The notes beneath the pieces were generated by a model. The model searched no databases, was not told the origin of the DNA, and worked only from the letters and a program-made list of their open reading frames with translations. The position numbers and the translations under genes were made by a program. A stretch of DNA of 64,000 bases from positions 62,001 through 126,000 of the forward strand of contig NZ_VEGP01000006.1 in NCBI RefSeq assembly GCF_007679495.1, written 5' to 3'. Every line of letters starts with the position of its first letter. The stretch's first letter is position 1. Positions 51,475 to 61,529 of this stretch are shown one piece after another. This DNA comes from Paenibacillus sp. 32O-W. GTDB lineage: Bacteria > Bacillota > Bacilli > Paenibacillales > NBRC-103111.

Positions 51475-52890
51475 ATGCTGGAGCAAAATGTTCGCCGGCA
51501 GCTCATCGACATCGTCGGCGAAGCCTATTTTAAAGACGATAATGAGGCGTTGGTCACTCATTCCTATGATGCAACCCCGATGGTCCAGGCCATGCCCGAC
51601 GCCGTCATTTATCCGGAAAATAAGGAGCAGATCGCGCTAATTTTGAAGCTTGCCAACGAGCATCGCATTCCGATCGTAGGCCGGGGGGCCGGCACCAATC
51701 TCTGCGGAGGGACGGTTCCCGTCGAGGGCGGGATTGTACTCGTTATGAACCGGATGAATCGGCTCATCGAGATCGATCAAGACAACTTGACCGCCACCTT
51801 CCAGCCAGGATTGAATACGAAGCAGTTTCATATGGCTCTCGAAGAGCTTGGCCTGTTCTATCCGCCCGATCCGAGCAGCATGGTTATCTCCACGCTCGGC
51901 GGCAACATTATGGAATGTGCCGGAGGGCTGCGAGGGCTCAAGTACGGGACGACCAAGGATTACGTTCTTGCCTTGGAGGCCGTGCTTCCATCCGGGGAAA
52001 TTATCCGAACGGGCGGTAAGCTCTACAAAGACGTGGCCGGATACGATTTGACGAAGCTGTTGGTCGGCTCGGAAGGAACCTTGGCCATCATTACCGAAGC
52101 GACCGTCAAGCTGCTGCCGGCACCGAAGTACAAGCAGACGATGCTTGCTATGTATAAAGATATCCATGCCGCCGCGCGAACGGTTTCCAAAATCGTCGGT
52201 AACCGGATCATTCCCGCGACGCTGGAATTTCTGGACAACGCCACGCTGCGGGTTGTAGCTGAATTTAACAAGCTGGACCTGCCGCTTGATATGGAAGCTA
52301 TTCTGCTTATTGAGCAGGATGGGGACGACGAGGCTTCCATTCGCCGGGACATTGAACAAATCGTCGATATTTGCCGCCAGGAGGGGGCAGCGCAGGTACA
52401 GATGGCCCGTGATGCAGAGGAAGCTGATAAGCTAATGACCGCTAGGCGCAGCGCCTTATCGACATTGGCGCGCATTAGGCCGACTACCATTCTGGAGGAC
52501 GCTACCGTCCCCCGCTCCAAAATTGCCGAAATGGTTCTGGCGATTAACGAAATCGCTCGGAAGTATAACGTTCATATCTGTACGTTCGGACATGCCGGAG
52601 ACGGCAACCTTCATCCAACCTGTACAACCGATGCGCGAAATCATGAGGAAATTGAACGGGTGGAGCAGGCGTTCGCGGAAATTTTCGAGGCAGCGATCGA
52701 GCTGGGAGGCACGATTACCGGAGAGCATGGAGTTGGAATGGTCAAGGCCCCCTACTTGGAATGGAAGGTCGGGCCCGTTGGAATCGAAATTATGAAAGGG
52801 ATCAAGCAGGTATTCGATCCCAACAACATTATGAATCCCGGTAAAATCTTTGCCAGGGAAACACGCAAAAGAGTGGTGGTGCAAAAATGA
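51475..52890 (+). CDS. glcD: Glycolate oxidase subunit GlcD (FAD-linked)
   Basis: Oxidises glycolate or another 2-hydroxy acid, with GlcF passing electrons on. 471 aa from ATG 51475 (MLEQNVRRQL), eight bases after GGGGAGG. FAD-binding PCMH domain with GRGAGTNLCGGTVP and GLKYGTTKDYV, then FAD-oxidase C domain with HICTFGHAGDGNLHPT and GGTITGEHGVGMVK. Substrate could also be lactate; GlcE is missing here, so this is the two-subunit form. Confidence 0.92.
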   Translation: MLEQNVRRQLIDIVGEAYFKDDNEALVTHSYDATPMVQAMPDAVIYPENKEQIALILKLANEHRIPIVGRGAGTNLCGGTVPVEGGIVLVMNRMNRLIEIDQDNLTATFQPGLNTKQFHMALEELGLFYPPDPSSMVISTLGGNIMECAGGLRGLKYGTTKDYVLALEAVLPSGEIIRTGGKLYKDVAGYDLTKLLVGSEGTLAIITEATVKLLPAPKYKQTMLAMYKDIHAAARTVSKIVGNRIIPATLEFLDNATLRVVAEFNKLDLPLDMEAILLIEQDGDDEASIRRDIEQIVDICRQEGAAQVQMARDAEEADKLMTARRSALSTLARIRPTTILEDATVPRSKIAEMVLAINEIARKYNVHICTFGHAGDGNLHPTCTTDARNHEEIERVEQAFAEIFEAAIELGGTITGEHGVGMVKAPYLEWKVGPVGIEIMKGIKQVFDPNNIMNPGKIFARETRKRVVVQK

Positions 52891-54320
52891 AACCGACAGC
52901 AGAAACCCGGCATACGTCAGCTTCCACACCTTCAGCCCCAATCCGTCCTGAGCATTCCGGGCCACCTCAGAAGCCAGTGAAAACGGTTAATCCGTTAGCG
53001 GAGGCGCTGCAATTGAAGCTCGACTATGAGGAGCTGACGAATTGCATGCGATGCGGCTTCTGCCAGCCGGCCTGCCCCACCTTTAACGAAACCGGTCTGG
53101 AGGCCGCCTCCCCGCGGGGCAGAATCGCCTTGATGAAGGCGGTGGCGGACGGCTTGATGGAGCCGGATCAAGCCTTCAAGGACCAGATGAATTTATGCCT
53201 GGGCTGCAGAGCTTGCGAGCCGGTGTGCCCGTCCGACGTCAAGTACGGGCATCTGCTCGAACAAGCCAGAGAGGCCATCGAGCAGCATACCCATCATCCG
53301 CCCCATATCCGATTTGTGCGAAGCGTCATGTTCAAGCATATGTTCCCTAAGCAAAGCCGGATGAAATTGCTCGGCAAGGGACTCAGGTTGTATCAGAAAT
53401 CCGGCCTGCAGTGGCTGGCGCGGAAATCGGGAGTCATGAAGCTGTTCCCGGAATCCATGAGCCAGATGGAAAAAATACTGCCGGAAGCGAGCGCCAAGGG
53501 AGTTATTGAAACATTGGGCACCGTCTTCCCGGCAGAAGGCGAGAAAATAGCGCGAGTCGGCATGTTCCGCGGGTGCATTATGGATGTGCTGTTTACGGAA
53601 ACCAACATTAATAGCGTCAAGCTGCTGGCGAAGGCCGGGTTTGAAGTAATTCTTCCCGAAGCGCAAAATTGCTGCGGGGCGCTTCATGCCCATAGCGGCG
53701 AGATGGAAGCGGCTAAGGAGCTGGCGAGGCGAAATATAGCGGCCTTCCGGGATGCCGGAGTCGATTATATCGTATCCAATGCTGGAGGCTGCGGGGCCCT
53801 GTTGATGGAGTATAATCATTTACTTCATGACGATCCGGAATGGGCCGAAGCGGCTCATTGGTTCGCGGAAAGAGTTGTCGATATCAGCGACCTTCTGTTC
53901 CGCCGGGGCCGGCTGCCCCGCTTCCACGGCGGTCATGCGGACGACGGGCCGGTTACCGTCACCTACCAGGACTCCTGCCACCTTCGGAACGTCATGAAGG
54001 GTGGCATCGCCCCCCGGCAGTTGATTAAACGCGCAGGGAACGTGAATTTCGTGGAATTGAAAAATGCCGACAAATGCTGCGGCTCCGCCGGGATTTATAA
54101 TTTGGTCCAGCCGGACATGGCCAATGATATTCTCGAGCATAAGATGGAGCACGTGAAAAAAACCGAAGCCCGCTACCTTCTTACCAGCAATCCCGGCTGT
54201 CTGCTGCAGATGAAGCTCGGCATTGAGAAGGAGAAGCTAGGCTCCTCCATGAAAGCCGTTCATATCGTTGATTTCCTGTATGAGCGTATGAATGAGGATA
54301 CAACCGACAGCGGATCCTAA
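52887..54320 (+). CDS. glcF: Glycolate oxidase iron-sulfur subunit GlcF
   Basis: 477 aa. Two 4Fe-4S motifs near the N-terminus, CMRCGFCQPACP and CLGCRACEPVCP, and two CCG-type repeats later (NCCGALHAHSG and KCCGSAGIYNL) for a heterodisulfide-reductase-like domain. Its ATG overlaps the glcD stop as ATGA. A disordered-looking Pro/Thr/Ser-rich start of about 35 residues precedes the cluster domain. Confidence 0.93.
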   Translation: MKPTAETRHTSASTPSAPIRPEHSGPPQKPVKTVNPLAEALQLKLDYEELTNCMRCGFCQPACPTFNETGLEAASPRGRIALMKAVADGLMEPDQAFKDQMNLCLGCRACEPVCPSDVKYGHLLEQAREAIEQHTHHPPHIRFVRSVMFKHMFPKQSRMKLLGKGLRLYQKSGLQWLARKSGVMKLFPESMSQMEKILPEASAKGVIETLGTVFPAEGEKIARVGMFRGCIMDVLFTETNINSVKLLAKAGFEVILPEAQNCCGALHAHSGEMEAAKELARRNIAAFRDAGVDYIVSNAGGCGALLMEYNHLLHDDPEWAEAAHWFAERVVDISDLLFRRGRLPRFHGGHADDGPVTVTYQDSCHLRNVMKGGIAPRQLIKRAGNVNFVELKNADKCCGSAGIYNLVQPDMANDILEHKMEHVKKTEARYLLTSNPGCLLQMKLGIEKEKLGSSMKAVHIVDFLYERMNEDTTDSGS

Positions 54321-54378
54321 CCGCAAACCGGATGCCGGTCCAATGAGAAAACAGAATAAACCGGTCCAATCATAAAGG

Positions 54379-54424
54379 AAGAAGCCTTCGGAATCACTGT
54401 ATAAGTGGAATGAAGGCTTCTTTT
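54379..54424 (+). terminator. Terminator of glcDF
   Basis: Stem AAGAAGCCTTC/GAAGGCTTCTT (54379-54389, 54412-54422), 22-base loop, with T run after it. Confidence 0.8.
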
Positions 54425-54535
54425 ATACATCTTGCCGTTGGAAAACGAATTAGGTCGCTAGACTTTTCACAATGAGCACGGAAAAGGAACGCCCATTGAC
54501 CTTCGAAAGGCCCCGCTTGGAGCCTTATCTTATCA

Positions 54536-55036
54536 TTAGGAAAGCATGTTTTGACCTGCAGTTTGGTTCTGACCTTGCGTTGTGCTTGTTGTTGTGGTGG
54601 AATTCGGCGTAATAGCGGTGTTTGCAGCGTTTGTCTTCATCATGCTTTGAATTTTCTCTACAACCTGCGGAGCGGAATCGATCAGACGCTCGAACAAGTG
54701 GGTCTGATTATCCAACGGAACTATCCGCACCCCTTGCTGTCCGACTACGAGAAAAGCGATAGGCGTGATCGATATTCCGCCCCCGCTCCCCCCTCCGAAC
54801 GGAAGAGAAACCTGTGCATGGTTAGCCTCATGAGGAGTCCCCGGCGTTCCGGCTCCCTGATCGGTAACAAATTCACTGCCACCCGCCGCAAATCCAAAGC
54901 CCACCTTGGAAATCGGCAAGATCACGCTGCCATCCGGAGTTTCCACCGGATCGCCTACGATCGTATTGACATCCACCATGTCGCGGATATTTTCCATGGC
55001 CGTCTTCATTAGGCCTTGGATAGGATGTTCTGCCAT
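54536..55036 (-). CDS. ytfJ: Spore protein YtfJ/GerW
   Basis: 166 aa from ATG 55034-55036 (MAEHPIQGLMKTAMENIRDM), behind GGAGG. Gly-rich middle with VGFGFAAGGSEF and FGGGSGGGISITPIAFLV, then GQQGVRIVPLD; the tail is Thr/Asn/Gln-rich. GerW in B. subtilis is a sporulation protein linked to germination. Overlaps the DUF2953 gene by 28 bases, as ytfI-ytfJ do in Bacillus. Confidence 0.92.
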   Translation of the reverse strand: MAEHPIQGLMKTAMENIRDMVDVNTIVGDPVETPDGSVILPISKVGFGFAAGGSEFVTDQGAGTPGTPHEANHAQVSLPFGGGSGGGISITPIAFLVVGQQGVRIVPLDNQTHLFERLIDSAPQVVEKIQSMMKTNAANTAITPNSTTTTSTTQGQNQTAGQNMLS

Positions 55037-55695
55037 GTTTTGAATCCTCCCTTCACTTTCATCGTGCGAACCAGCAGCATTAGTCCTGCAACCATAGCAT
55101 AACCCAGGCGAATTTTCGCTATGCACGTAACTTCCGTGGTAAATAGTGTCCGGTTATATTGTGGCTGAACCTGAATTTCGGGCTCCGTTTGGAGTCGGAC
55201 ATGTCTTAACAGATAACCGAGTAGAGTCGATTTCACGCTCCAGAGAACTCCCGTCAACAGGGCGGTTTCCGGGGCATCTCCTGCTCCGATTCGCGTTATC
55301 CAGACCATCTGGCTTATTTTGAAGCGGGATAGAGTCGATTTCATCCAGGCCGCAAAATTATCCACTTGGCTGAGGAATATTTTAAATTTGCGGTAAGCTT
55401 CCTGAATCTTCTCCCAATTGATTATTTCCTTGGTTTCGTTAAGGTGTTCGCTGCTTTTCTCATCCAGCCCCTTGGTCTGAACCTTCAGTCCTTTGTCCAA
55501 ACCTTTAAACTTGATAACCGGCACTTCGTATCTTAACCGGATTATTCCGTATAGGGCATGAAGTTGAATATAGAGTCTATCGTTTTCCTTGACCCGGGAG
55601 GCGAATATTTTCACGGTCAAATGACTGAAGGAGACAATAACGGCGATGATGATCAGAGCAGCCGCTAATAGAATCCAAAAAACAAGCATGGGCAA
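55009..55695 (-). CDS. DUF2953 protein, YtfI-like
   Basis: 228 aa with an N-terminal membrane helix (residues 4-25). The family pattern RLYIQLHALYGIIRLRYEVP follows, then the conserved GAGDAPETALLTGVLWSVKSTLLGYL, and QPQYNRTLFTTEVTCIAKIRLGYAM near the end. Precedes ytfJ with a 28-base overlap. Role unknown; sporulation-linked by its partner. Confidence 0.85.
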   Translation of the reverse strand: MPMLVFWILLAAALIIIAVIVSFSHLTVKIFASRVKENDRLYIQLHALYGIIRLRYEVPVIKFKGLDKGLKVQTKGLDEKSSEHLNETKEIINWEKIQEAYRKFKIFLSQVDNFAAWMKSTLSRFKISQMVWITRIGAGDAPETALLTGVLWSVKSTLLGYLLRHVRLQTEPEIQVQPQYNRTLFTTEVTCIAKIRLGYAMVAGLMLLVRTMKVKGGFKTWQNILSKA

Positions 55696-55874
55696 GCCTC
55701 CTCAAATATAATCCCCCACAAAGTGACGTATGCCTTCGAAGCGTATTGCAAATAATTTGCGGGGAGCCCCGGAAAATTTCAATAATACCTAAAAAAACCC
55801 CGATGCGAAGAAGAATTCATCCCGAATCCATCACATGGAGTTTAGTATGTGCCTACAATATGAAAACATTCGTT

Positions 55875-56489
55875 TTACTCTTTATATTCTGACTTGATAT
55901 CATCGAAGGTGAGCTGCTCAACCTCCAGCTTCTCGAACAGCAGTCTCGTTTCTTCTTCCAGATCGCCGCTCTGCCCGAAATGATCCATCTCCGGCAACTG
56001 TTCAATGCTCTTCAAGCCGAAATAATCCAGAAATTGCTTGGTCGTGCCATACAAAATGGGTCTGCCTATCGCCTCGGCCCGCCCCACCTCTTCAATCAGC
56101 TCTTTGGCCACCAAAGTATTCAGAGCGCGGTCGGATTTGACTCCCCGGATCTCCTCGATTTCCACCCGGGTGATCGGCTGTTTATAGGCAACGATCGCCA
56201 ACGTTTCCAGTGCGGCCTGGGATAGGGAAGTTCGGGACGGCGAATAAGCTAGCCGTTCGAAAAAAGGAGCATGCTCGGGCAAGGTCGTCAATTGGTACGA
56301 ACCCGCCATCTCCACGACTTGGATCCCTCTCTGCCCGGATTTGAATTCTTCCTTCATCTGCTCCAGGACTGCCGTCACCTGCCTGACATCCTGCTCAAGC
56401 ACCTCAGCCAGTTGCTTTGCATCCAGACCCTCGTCCCCTGCCACAAAAAGCAAACCTTCAATAGCTGATTTCATCTGTTGTGTATTCAT
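55875..56489 (-). CDS. scpB: Segregation and condensation protein B
   Basis: Winged-helix kite subunit of the SMC-ScpAB condensin complex. 204 aa from ATG 56487-56489 (MNTQQMKSAIEGLLFVAGDEGL). EDV-type ARQVTAVLEQ segment, TLAIVAYKQPITRVEIEEIRGVKSD, and the second winged helix region follow. Overlaps scpA by 32 bases, so they are coupled. Confidence 0.96.
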   Translation of the reverse strand: MNTQQMKSAIEGLLFVAGDEGLDAKQLAEVLEQDVRQVTAVLEQMKEEFKSGQRGIQVVEMAGSYQLTTLPEHAPFFERLAYSPSRTSLSQAALETLAIVAYKQPITRVEIEEIRGVKSDRALNTLVAKELIEEVGRAEAIGRPILYGTTKQFLDYFGLKSIEQLPEMDHFGQSGDLEEETRLLFEKLEVEQLTFDDIKSEYKE

Positions 56490-57249
56490 CGATTCCCTCA
56501 CTCTCATCCTCTTTCGCCTGGATGACAATATCCTCAAACAGTTTGTGCTGATAGCACTGTATTTTTTTCATCTTCATCAGCTCAAGCAAGGCGAGGAAAG
56601 TAACGACGATATCCTCCCGGCTGTACCCCGTTTCCAACAATTTGGAAAATAACACTTTACCCCCGCGATTGCCCAGTATGGATACAATTTCAGTAATCCG
56701 GTCTTTGACGGATATTTCATCCCTGCGGATCTTGGCGACCCGGTTCCGTTCGGCCATCTTACGGAGCGCTTTCTGAAAGGCCCAGACCAAATCGGCGACG
56801 TGAAGCCCTTCCACCGGATTAACCTCCACCTTCGGAATGAAGGCCGTCAGGTCCTCCGGCTCCCTGGTATAGATCAGGCTGCGTTCCAATTCCCTGTCTT
56901 TCAAGTGCTCGGCGATTTCCTTATATTTGCGATATTCAATCAGCTTCCGGACCAACTCCGCCCGCGGATCTTCCCCTTCTTCCTCCTCCATTCCGTCCCA
57001 ATCGAGCTCGATCACGGGAGGCTTGGGGAGCAGCATCTTGCTCTTGATGGACAGCAGTGTGGCGGCCATGACGAGAAATTCGCTGGTCACCTCCAGCTCA
57101 AGCTCCTGCATGGTGGATAGATAGTCCAGATATTGATCCGTTATTTCCTTAATCGGAATGTCGTAAATGTCTACCTCGGCCTGATCGATCAGATGCAGCA
57201 GCAAATCGAGGGGGCCTTCGAACGTTTCCAATTTGAAAGTGATCTTCAT
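56458..57249 (-). CDS. scpA: Segregation and condensation protein A
   Basis: Kleisin that bridges the SMC heads. 263 aa. N-terminal FKLETFEGPLDLLLHLIDQAEVDIYDIPI, a variable acidic linker (EEEEGEDP), and a C-terminal winged helix that includes TFLALLELMKMKKI. Upstream is the site-2 protease homologue, downstream scpB. Confidence 0.96.
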   Translation of the reverse strand: MKITFKLETFEGPLDLLLHLIDQAEVDIYDIPIKEITDQYLDYLSTMQELELEVTSEFLVMAATLLSIKSKMLLPKPPVIELDWDGMEEEEGEDPRAELVRKLIEYRKYKEIAEHLKDRELERSLIYTREPEDLTAFIPKVEVNPVEGLHVADLVWAFQKALRKMAERNRVAKIRRDEISVKDRITEIVSILGNRGGKVLFSKLLETGYSREDIVVTFLALLELMKMKKIQCYQHKLFEDIVIQAKEDESEGIDEYTTDEISY

Positions 57250-57264
57250 TCCTAGTCCCCCTCA

Positions 57265-57906
57265 TCATACCGAATAACCTTTCATCAGCCATTGATTGAC
57301 CAGTTGAAACAGCATTTCAAGCAACCGCTGCCCTGCCGGAAGCGCAAGAAGCGCAATGAGTACGAGCAGGCCCCATTTCTCATACTTGTCCAGATAGGCC
57401 GCCGCCCGCTCACCGGCCAGATGTCGCAGCAGCTTCCAGCCGTTCAACGGATAAATAGGCAGCAGATTAAGCAGAAATAGCATAACATTGACGATATAAC
57501 AGTAGTGCAGAATTCCCTTAAACAAAGCCCCTGCCCATGAGCCCCCACCTGCCGCTACCGGAAGCTCCAGAAACAGCCAGCCGAACAGAAGCGCCAGCAC
57601 CAGATGCAGCAGCGGCCCGGACAATGCCCACAGCGCCAGCTTCCCTTTGGCGGATTTCCCGAAGTGATCCGGATGGACCGGCACCGGCCGGTTCCATCCG
57701 TAGGGGCCGAACAGCACCATGACCGTTCCCAGAGGGTCGAGATGCTTGCCCGGATTTAAGCTGAGGCGGCCTTGCTCCCCGGCGGTTCTGTCCCCGAGCC
57801 AGCGGGAGAACAGGGCCATCCAGCAGCCATGCAACGTAACGGCAAGCAGGAAAGCTACCGCCCGAAACAACAGCGTATCCAGATCAATGTAAGACCCGAA
57901 GTCCAT
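57265..57906 (-). CDS. Site-2-protease (M50) homologue lacking the HExxH motif
   Basis: 213 aa membrane protein of the YwhC-like group: GRLSLNPGKHLDPLGTVMV and GPYGWNRPVPV are clearly that family, and NLLPIYPLNG is the second motif region. The zinc site HExxH is replaced by HGCWM (residues 26-30), removing Glu and the second His, and the usual Asp of the LDG/PLDG motif is Asn155. So a pseudoprotease is likely. One-base overlap (TAATG) with ribH; next to scpA. Confidence 0.8.
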   Translation of the reverse strand: MDFGSYIDLDTLLFRAVAFLLAVTLHGCWMALFSRWLGDRTAGEQGRLSLNPGKHLDPLGTVMVLFGPYGWNRPVPVHPDHFGKSAKGKLALWALSGPLLHLVLALLFGWLFLELPVAAGGGSWAGALFKGILHYCYIVNVMLFLLNLLPIYPLNGWKLLRHLAGERAAAYLDKYEKWGLLVLIALLALPAGQRLLEMLFQLVNQWLMKGYSV

Positions 57907-58376
57907 TAGGCCTGCAGCTGCTTGACAAGATTGACCATTTCAATAGCGGTCGTTGCGGCTTCCCAGCCCTTGTTGCCGGCTTTGGTGCCCGCTCTTTCCA
58001 CGGCCTGCTCTATGGAATCGGTAGTCAGTACGCCGAACACCGTCGGAATACCGGTCTTTAGGTTGATTGCGGCCACTCCCTTGGAAACCTCGCTGCATAC
58101 GTAATCGAAATGAGGCGTAGACCCCCGGATCACAGCACCCAAAGTAATGACGGCATCATACTTGCCGCTTTCCGCCATCTTCTGGGCGATCAGCGGGATT
58201 TCGAAAGCGCCCGGAACCCAGGCGATCTCGATCTCCTCCTCCAGCACCCCGTGGCGCTTAAGAGCGTCCAGAGCCCCCGACAGCAATTTGTTGGTGATAA
58301 ATTCGTTAAACCGGCCTACCACGATTCCGTATTTTGCTTCTTTAGAAACTAAATGTCCTTCATACCATTTTGCCAT
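57906..58376 (-). CDS. ribH: 6,7-dimethyl-8-ribityllumazine synthase
   Basis: Condenses the pyrimidine and the butanone phosphate to make lumazine; forms icosahedral capsids in some Bacillus relatives. 156 aa. [34 protein letters not shown] with the catalytic His, and [23 protein letters not shown]. Overlaps ribBA by 17 bases; last of ribD-E-BA-H. Confidence 0.97.
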   Translation of the reverse strand: MAKWYEGHLVSKEAKYGIVVGRFNEFITNKLLSGALDALKRHGVLEEEIEIAWVPGAFEIPLIAQKMAESGKYDAVITLGAVIRGSTPHFDYVCSEVSKGVAAINLKTGIPTVFGVLTTDSIEQAVERAGTKAGNKGWEAATTAIEMVNLVKQLQA

Positions 58377-59613
58377 GTTTGTTCGTCTCCTCTTCTGTGT
58401 CGTTTATAAAATGAAGCAAATGACCCAATTTTTCCTTCTTGGTGTGCAGATAGCGGGTATTGCTTTCGTTCTCTTCCATCTGAATCGGGACTCTTTCCAC
58501 CACTTCCAGGCCGTAGCCCTCCAGACCTTTGATTTTGCGCGGGTTATTCGTTAACAGCTTCATCTTGCGCACTCCCAGGTCCTTCAGAATTTGCGCTCCG
58601 ATTCCATATTCGCGCAAATCGGGGGCAAAGCCAAGCTTGAGATTGGCGTCAACCGTATCAAGTCCCTGCTCTTGAAGCTTATAGGCCTTCAATTTATTGA
58701 TCAAGCCGATTCCGCGGCCCTCCTGCCTCATATAGAGCAGAACGCCGGAGCCTGCCTCGTCGATTTGCTTCAATGCAGCGGCAAGCTGCGGTCCGCAATC
58801 ACAGCGTTGGGAGTGGAAGACGTCGCCGGTCAAGCATTCCGAGTGAACGCGGACAAGCGTCGGCCGGGAGCCGTCAATTTCCCCTTTGACAAGTGCGACA
58901 TGCTCCTTGTTATCCACCTGATTTGTATAGGCGACCGCGGTAAACTGCCCGAAATCGGTAGGCATCTTCACCTCGACTTCGCGTTTGACCAGGTTTTCCT
59001 TCTCATTGCGGTAGCGAATCAAATCGCGGATCGTAATCAGCTTCAGGTCATGCTCTTTCGCAATCCGGGCCAAGTCCGGCACCCTGGCCATCGATCCGTC
59101 TTCCTTGATGACTTCGCAAATGACCGCTGCCGGGGACGAGCCGCACATCACCGCCAAATCGACGGCCGCCTCGGTATGGCCCGCTCTGCGCAGCACCCCG
59201 CCCTTCTTGGCGATCAGCGGGAAAATATGCCCGGGCCTGCGGAAATCCTCCGGCTTCGCCCGCGGGTCTATCAAGGCTTGAACCGTCAGAGAGCGCTCAT
59301 GCGCGGAAATGCCCGTAGTCGTCTCTATATGGTCTATCGAAACGGTAAAAGCCGTACCGTGATAATCCGTATTATGATTGACCATCGGCGGCAAATTCAG
59401 CTCGCTCGCGCGCTCCTCCGTAATGGGCGCGCAGACAAGCCCTCTTCCTTCCTTGATCATGAAATTGATGACCTCGGGAGTTGCCCGTTCCGCCAACGCG
59501 ATAAAATCGCCCTCGTTCTCCCGGTCCTCATCGTCCACCACGATTATTACCTTGCCTATGCTTAAATCATAAATCGCTTCTTCAATTTTATCAAATTGTA
59601 CCGGATCCGCCAT
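58360..59613 (-). CDS. ribBA: Bifunctional DHBP synthase / GTP cyclohydrolase II
   Basis: 417 aa from ATG 59611-59613 ([14 protein letters not shown]), seven bases after GGGGGG. N-terminal DHBP synthase with [13 protein letters not shown] and [11 protein letters not shown]-terminal GTP cyclohydrolase II with zinc ligands in [18 protein letters not shown] and [15 protein letters not shown]. Both halves have their key residues. Supplies both precursors for ribH and ribD. Confidence 0.97.
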   Translation of the reverse strand: MADPVQFDKIEEAIYDLSIGKVIIVVDDEDRENEGDFIALAERATPEVINFMIKEGRGLVCAPITEERASELNLPPMVNHNTDYHGTAFTVSIDHIETTTGISAHERSLTVQALIDPRAKPEDFRRPGHIFPLIAKKGGVLRRAGHTEAAVDLAVMCGSSPAAVICEVIKEDGSMARVPDLARIAKEHDLKLITIRDLIRYRNEKENLVKREVEVKMPTDFGQFTAVAYTNQVDNKEHVALVKGEIDGSRPTLVRVHSECLTGDVFHSQRCDCGPQLAAALKQIDEAGSGVLLYMRQEGRGIGLINKLKAYKLQEQGLDTVDANLKLGFAPDLREYGIGAQILKDLGVRKMKLLTNNPRKIKGLEGYGLEVVERVPIQMEENESNTRYLHTKKEKLGHLLHFINDTEEETNKHGKMV

Positions 59614-59633
59614 AGCGTATCCCCCCTTTTCCA

Positions 59634-60299
59634 TTAATAAAATCCGTGATCGGCCAAAAAGCTTTCCGTCAATACCGGTTTCCTACCGGCGCGGCCCGCT
59701 GACTGCTCCCGGAAGGATAACAGTCTCTCCACATATTTGCCCAGGATATCGCATTCGATATTGACCGCTTCTCCCGGCTCCTTGTGCTGCAGAACCGTTT
59801 GCGCAAGCGTATGAGGAATTATCGAAACGGTAAAATAGTCGCTCTCCGCCTCGACGACGGTCAGGCTGATCCCGTCTATTGTTATCGAGCCTTTGGGAAC
59901 GATGTATTTCATAATGGCCGGCTCCTCCGGCTCCAACCGGAAGACGACGGCGTTATCTTCCCTGCGTCTTGACGAGATAACCGCCGTCGAATCCACATGC
60001 CCTTGTACGATATGTCCGCCGAAACGGCTCTGCGCGGACATGGCCCGTTCCAGATTGACCCGTTTCCCGGGTGCGAGCTGATGAAGAGTCGATCTGCGGA
60101 ACGTCTCGGGCATGACATCTGCGGTAAAAGATGCGTCGTCAAAGGCAATGACCGTCAAACAAACCCCATTGACCGCAATGCTGTCTCCAACCTGAATATC
60201 TTCCAGCACGCGTTTGCTTTCAATCGTTAAAATCATGGCCTCTCCCTGCCTGGAAATGCGGCGCAGGGTTCCGATTTCTTCCACAAGTCCGGTAAACAA
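59634..60299 (-). CDS. ribE: Riboflavin synthase alpha chain
   Basis: Dismutates two lumazine molecules to riboflavin. 221 aa made of two similar beta-barrel halves: [33 protein letters not shown], then [12 protein letters not shown] and AEGDYF-like ESDYF. C-terminal tail after the second barrel is short and Gly/Arg-rich. Between ribD and ribBA. Confidence 0.96.
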   Translation of the reverse strand: MFTGLVEEIGTLRRISRQGEAMILTIESKRVLEDIQVGDSIAVNGVCLTVIAFDDASFTADVMPETFRRSTLHQLAPGKRVNLERAMSAQSRFGGHIVQGHVDSTAVISSRRREDNAVVFRLEPEEPAIMKYIVPKGSITIDGISLTVVEAESDYFTVSIIPHTLAQTVLQHKEPGEAVNIECDILGKYVERLLSFREQSAGRAGRKPVLTESFLADHGFY

Positions 60300-60334
60300 T
60301 TAACTTCCTCCTTTCCGATCTCTGCTGCATCTAT

Positions 60335-61432
60335 TTATTTCTTCACCGGATATCCAACGATACAAATATCCTCATCAAATCTCTCCACCTTAAGCCTATC
60401 TATCGTGACGGCCTCGCTCATACGGTCAAAGCCGGGAAAGCTGAAATTGCCGGGTGCTTCGGGGCCTCCTATGATTTTCGGGGCATAGAACAGATAGCAT
60501 TTATCAATGAGGCCCTGTTCCAGCATAGCCCCGTTCAACCTGCCGCCCCCTTCCAGCAGAATCGAACCGATTTCCCTCTCTCCCAGCATCCGCATCGCCA
60601 GCTCCAGATCGACCCTCGGACCGGGGCCTGCTTCCAGCAATACAATTCCGCGCCCCCGAAGCTCCTTGCGCTTCTCTTCGGGAGCGGCAGAAGTCGTAAC
60701 GATAATCGTTTCCGCTTCTCCGTCAAGCACTCTCGCATTCGCAGGAACCCGCAAACGGGAATCGATAACGATGCGGACCGGATTTAGAGCGGGTACAGAC
60801 AATCTCGTGGTTAACTGCGGATCATCGGCAATTACCGTCTCCACCCCTACCATAATTGCCTGATGGCGGTGCCGCAAAGTATGGACAAATTCGCGCGAAC
60901 GCGCATTCGTTATCCATTTGCTGTCACCCGTTCGGCTGGCGATTTTACCGTCCAGGGTACTGGCGGTCTTCAGCGTGACAAAAGGCCGCCCGGTCACAAT
61001 AAATTTATTGAAGGCTTCGTTCAATTCCCTCGCCTCGACCTCCAGAACCCCGACCTCGACTTCGATTCCGTGGCTTCGGAGCCGTTCCAGCCCCAATCCG
61101 GCCACCTTGGGATTCGGATCGGTGCATGCAACGACAACACGCGCCACTTTGGACTCGATGAGCCGTTCGGTGCAGGGAGGCGTCCGGCCATAATGATTGC
61201 ACGGCTCCAGGGTCACATAGGCGACGCCGCCTTCGGCCTGCTCGCCCGCCATAGTCAATGCATGAACTTCCGCATGGGCCGTCCCCATCCGAAGATGCGC
61301 CCCGATCCCGACGATCCGCCCCTCTTTAACCACCACGCAGCCCACAACCGGATTGATGGCCGTCTGTCCTTGAGTTCCGCGTGCCAGCTCCAGCGCCAGC
61401 CTCATGTAATACTCATCGTTCAGCACATTCAT
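60335..61432 (-). CDS. ribD: Bifunctional riboflavin deaminase-reductase RibD
   Basis: 365 aa. N-terminal deaminase with the zinc site HAEVHAL and PCNHYGRTPPCTE; C-terminal reductase with KTASTLDGKIASRTGDSKWIT, GVETVIADDPQLTTR and LEGGGRLNGAML. First gene of the rib operon after the FMN riboswitch. ATG at 61430-61432 with a GAGAGAAGGAAGG site. Confidence 0.96.
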   Translation of the reverse strand: MNVLNDEYYMRLALELARGTQGQTAINPVVGCVVVKEGRIVGIGAHLRMGTAHAEVHALTMAGEQAEGGVAYVTLEPCNHYGRTPPCTERLIESKVARVVVACTDPNPKVAGLGLERLRSHGIEVEVGVLEVEARELNEAFNKFIVTGRPFVTLKTASTLDGKIASRTGDSKWITNARSREFVHTLRHRHQAIMVGVETVIADDPQLTTRLSVPALNPVRIVIDSRLRVPANARVLDGEAETIIVTTSAAPEEKRKELRGRGIVLLEAGPGPRVDLELAMRMLGEREIGSILLEGGGRLNGAMLEQGLIDKCYLFYAPKIIGGPEAPGNFSFPGFDRMSEAVTIDRLKVERFDEDICIVGYPVKK

Positions 61433-61466
61433 ATCCTTCCTTCTCTCCTCTAAATCCCGAATACGG

Positions 61467-61529
61467 AAAAAAGCCCCTTGAAAACCGGGAGCCGGCCGCT
61501 AGGTCGACAAGCCTCGTTCTTCAGGGGGC
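61467..61529 (-). terminator. Second terminator in the rib leader
   Basis: Stem GCCCC-TGAA/TTCA-GGGGC with one mismatch (61473-61529), long loop and six T on the minus strand. It ends 35 bases before ribD. Confidence 0.7.
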
